A DNA stretch of 6,178 nt from assembly GCA_029262935.1 (NCBI GenBank), contig JAJCYK010000094.1, positions 1 to 6,178 of the forward strand, in the 5' to 3' direction. This document shows, one piece after another, positions 5,394 through 6,178 of the stretch. The first letter of the stretch is position 1, and the number at the start of each line of letters is the position of its first letter. The notes beneath the pieces were generated by a model, which saw only the letters and a program-made list of their open reading frames with translations, made no database searches and was not told where the DNA came from. The DNA comes from Cytophagales bacterium (GTDB lineage Bacteria; Bacteroidota; Bacteroidia; Cytophagales; Cyclobacteriaceae). A program made the position numbers and the translations under genes.

Positions 5394-6178
5394 AATAGAG
5401 GTCACAGTACTGCTACTCGTATTTTGGGCAATACCGGGAATTTCTCAAAACCAAGTACTGCTAAAGAATGTCGAATTAACCATTCAAGTAGGCACGATCC
5501 AAGAGTTGTTGGTAGATCTTGAAAAACAAGGTAAGGTCAACTTATCGTACAGTCAAAATCATCTTTCCTCTGAAAATGAAATTCGCATTCCGGTAGGCAA
5601 AATTACTATCAAGGAAGCTTTGGAAACCATTTTAGTAAATACGGAACTTACCTATTTGATAAGGGGCGATCTTATCATTATAAAAAAAAAGCCTACCCCA
5701 AGAACTAATAGACACACCATAAGTGGTACCATCAAAGAGGCTTCATCCGGAGAAACCCTGATCGGGGCTCAGGTTTTAGTTAAAGGTCAACGGTACGGCA
5801 CGAACGCAAATGCCTATGGCTTTTACTCTTTAAGCTTACCGGCAGGTCGCTATGTATTGGATTACTCCTATTTGGGATTTAAAAACATGTCCATAGAAGT
5901 TGATTTAAGTAAAAATCAACGCTTCAATGTGGAATTACAAGATTCATTACTGGTATTAACTGAATTGGAGGTTTTGGCAGAGCCCGATAAAAATGTTACC
6001 AGTACCGAAATGGGTACACATCAATTGAGTCCAAATACCTTAACGGGCATTCCTTTCTTATTTGGTGAAAAGGATGTGGTCAGTAGCATAAGGCTGTTGC
6101 CAGGAGTAACCACTGTAGGAGATGGGGTGTCTGGCTTCAATGTACGAGGCGGGGGCATTGACCAGAATTTGCTGCTTC
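5386..6178 (+). CDS. TonB-dependent receptor with STN domain, 3' end cut by window
   Basis: These are the first 264 residues of an outer-membrane, TonB-dependent transporter that doubles as a signal receptor; the frame has no stop before the right edge. Residues 1-20 form a signal peptide (TVLLLVFWAIPGIS, cleavage likely near S20-Q21). Residues about 37-101 are an STN domain (TIQELLVDLEKQGKVNLSYS, then IKEALETILVNTELTYLI), the periplasmic part that talks to FecR in FecA-like systems. Residues about 110-186 are a carboxypeptidase-regulatory-like beta sandwich (ISGTIKEASSGETLIGAQV, YGFYSLSLPAGRYVLDYSYLGF). The plug starts near 205: TEMGTHQLSPNTL, IPFLFGEKDVVSSIRLLPGV, GFNVRGGGIDQN. This plug resembles the GEKDV...LPGV class, not the SusC class, so a SusD partner need not follow. 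The ATG at 5386 is the only in-frame standard start. An alternative start at 5355 is out of frame. The ligand is unknown because the barrel is missing. Confidence 0.92.
   Translation, partial: MLKIEVTVLLLVFWAIPGISQNQVLLKNVELTIQVGTIQELLVDLEKQGKVNLSYSQNHLSSENEIRIPVGKITIKEALETILVNTELTYLIRGDLIIIKKKPTPRTNRHTISGTIKEASSGETLIGAQVLVKGQRYGTNANAYGFYSLSLPAGRYVLDYSYLGFKNMSIEVDLSKNQRFNVELQDSLLVLTELEVLAEPDKNVTSTEMGTHQLSPNTLTGIPFLFGEKDVVSSIRLLPGVTTVGDGVSGFNVRGGGIDQNLLL
5682..5690 (+). repeat. Nine-A homopolymer tract inside the receptor gene
   Basis: Nine consecutive As encode the lysine-rich end of the STN domain (IIIKKK, about residues 97-102). The tract is in frame as given. One added A leads to a TAA at 5706-5708, and one lost A leads to a TAA at 5720-5722. 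Either slip therefore ends translation just after the STN domain. Slippage itself is not shown by the sequence. Confidence 0.6.

Noticed and set aside
1..6178. CRISPR array, tRNA, rRNA, insertion sequence or attachment site
   Set aside because: No regularly spaced repeats, no tRNA- or rRNA-like stretches, no transposase and no flanking terminal repeats were seen on reading the window.

Overview
The window most likely comes from a member of the Bacteroidota (Cytophagia- or Flavobacteriia-like). The evidence is the moderately low GC content and the absence of clear Shine-Dalgarno sites before the starts. It also carries a phylum-typical cassette: an ECF sigma factor with a hydrophobic tail, a FecR-type anti-sigma factor with a DUF4974-like end, and a TonB-dependent receptor with an STN domain and a carboxypeptidase-regulatory-like domain. 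All real genes are on the + strand.

Region 1 (1-2656) is the 3' part of a large gene for an AddB/RecB-type PD-(D/E)XK nuclease. Its reading frame is open to the left edge, so the N-terminus lies outside the window. It has an inactivated-helicase-like middle and a C-terminal nuclease domain with four cysteines placed as in iron-sulfur AddB-type nucleases. It is expected to act in double-strand break processing with an AddA-like helicase that is not in the window. Region 2 (2657-3570) holds a short spacer with a candidate -7 promoter box and a class I SAM-dependent methyltransferase of unknown substrate.

Region 3 (3571-6178) is a FecI-FecR-FecA-like trans-envelope signalling unit. The order is sigma factor (non-ATG start), a 78-bp spacer of distinctive composition, a one-pass inner-membrane FecR anti-sigma factor, then the 5' part of the outer-membrane receptor, which runs off the right edge. 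By analogy with the Fec system, ligand binding at the receptor would be passed from its periplasmic STN domain to the periplasmic part of FecR. FecR would then release or activate the sigma factor, which transcribes the receptor and uptake genes. The ligand cannot be read from the window because the barrel and any downstream surface lipoprotein are missing.

No unmistakably new system is visible. The points most worth a second look are the start of the receptor gene (an ATGA overlap with fecR that opens a signal-peptide-like n-region but is out of frame), a nine-A tract just after the receptor's STN domain where a one-base slip in either direction truncates the protein, and the sigma/anti-sigma spacer.
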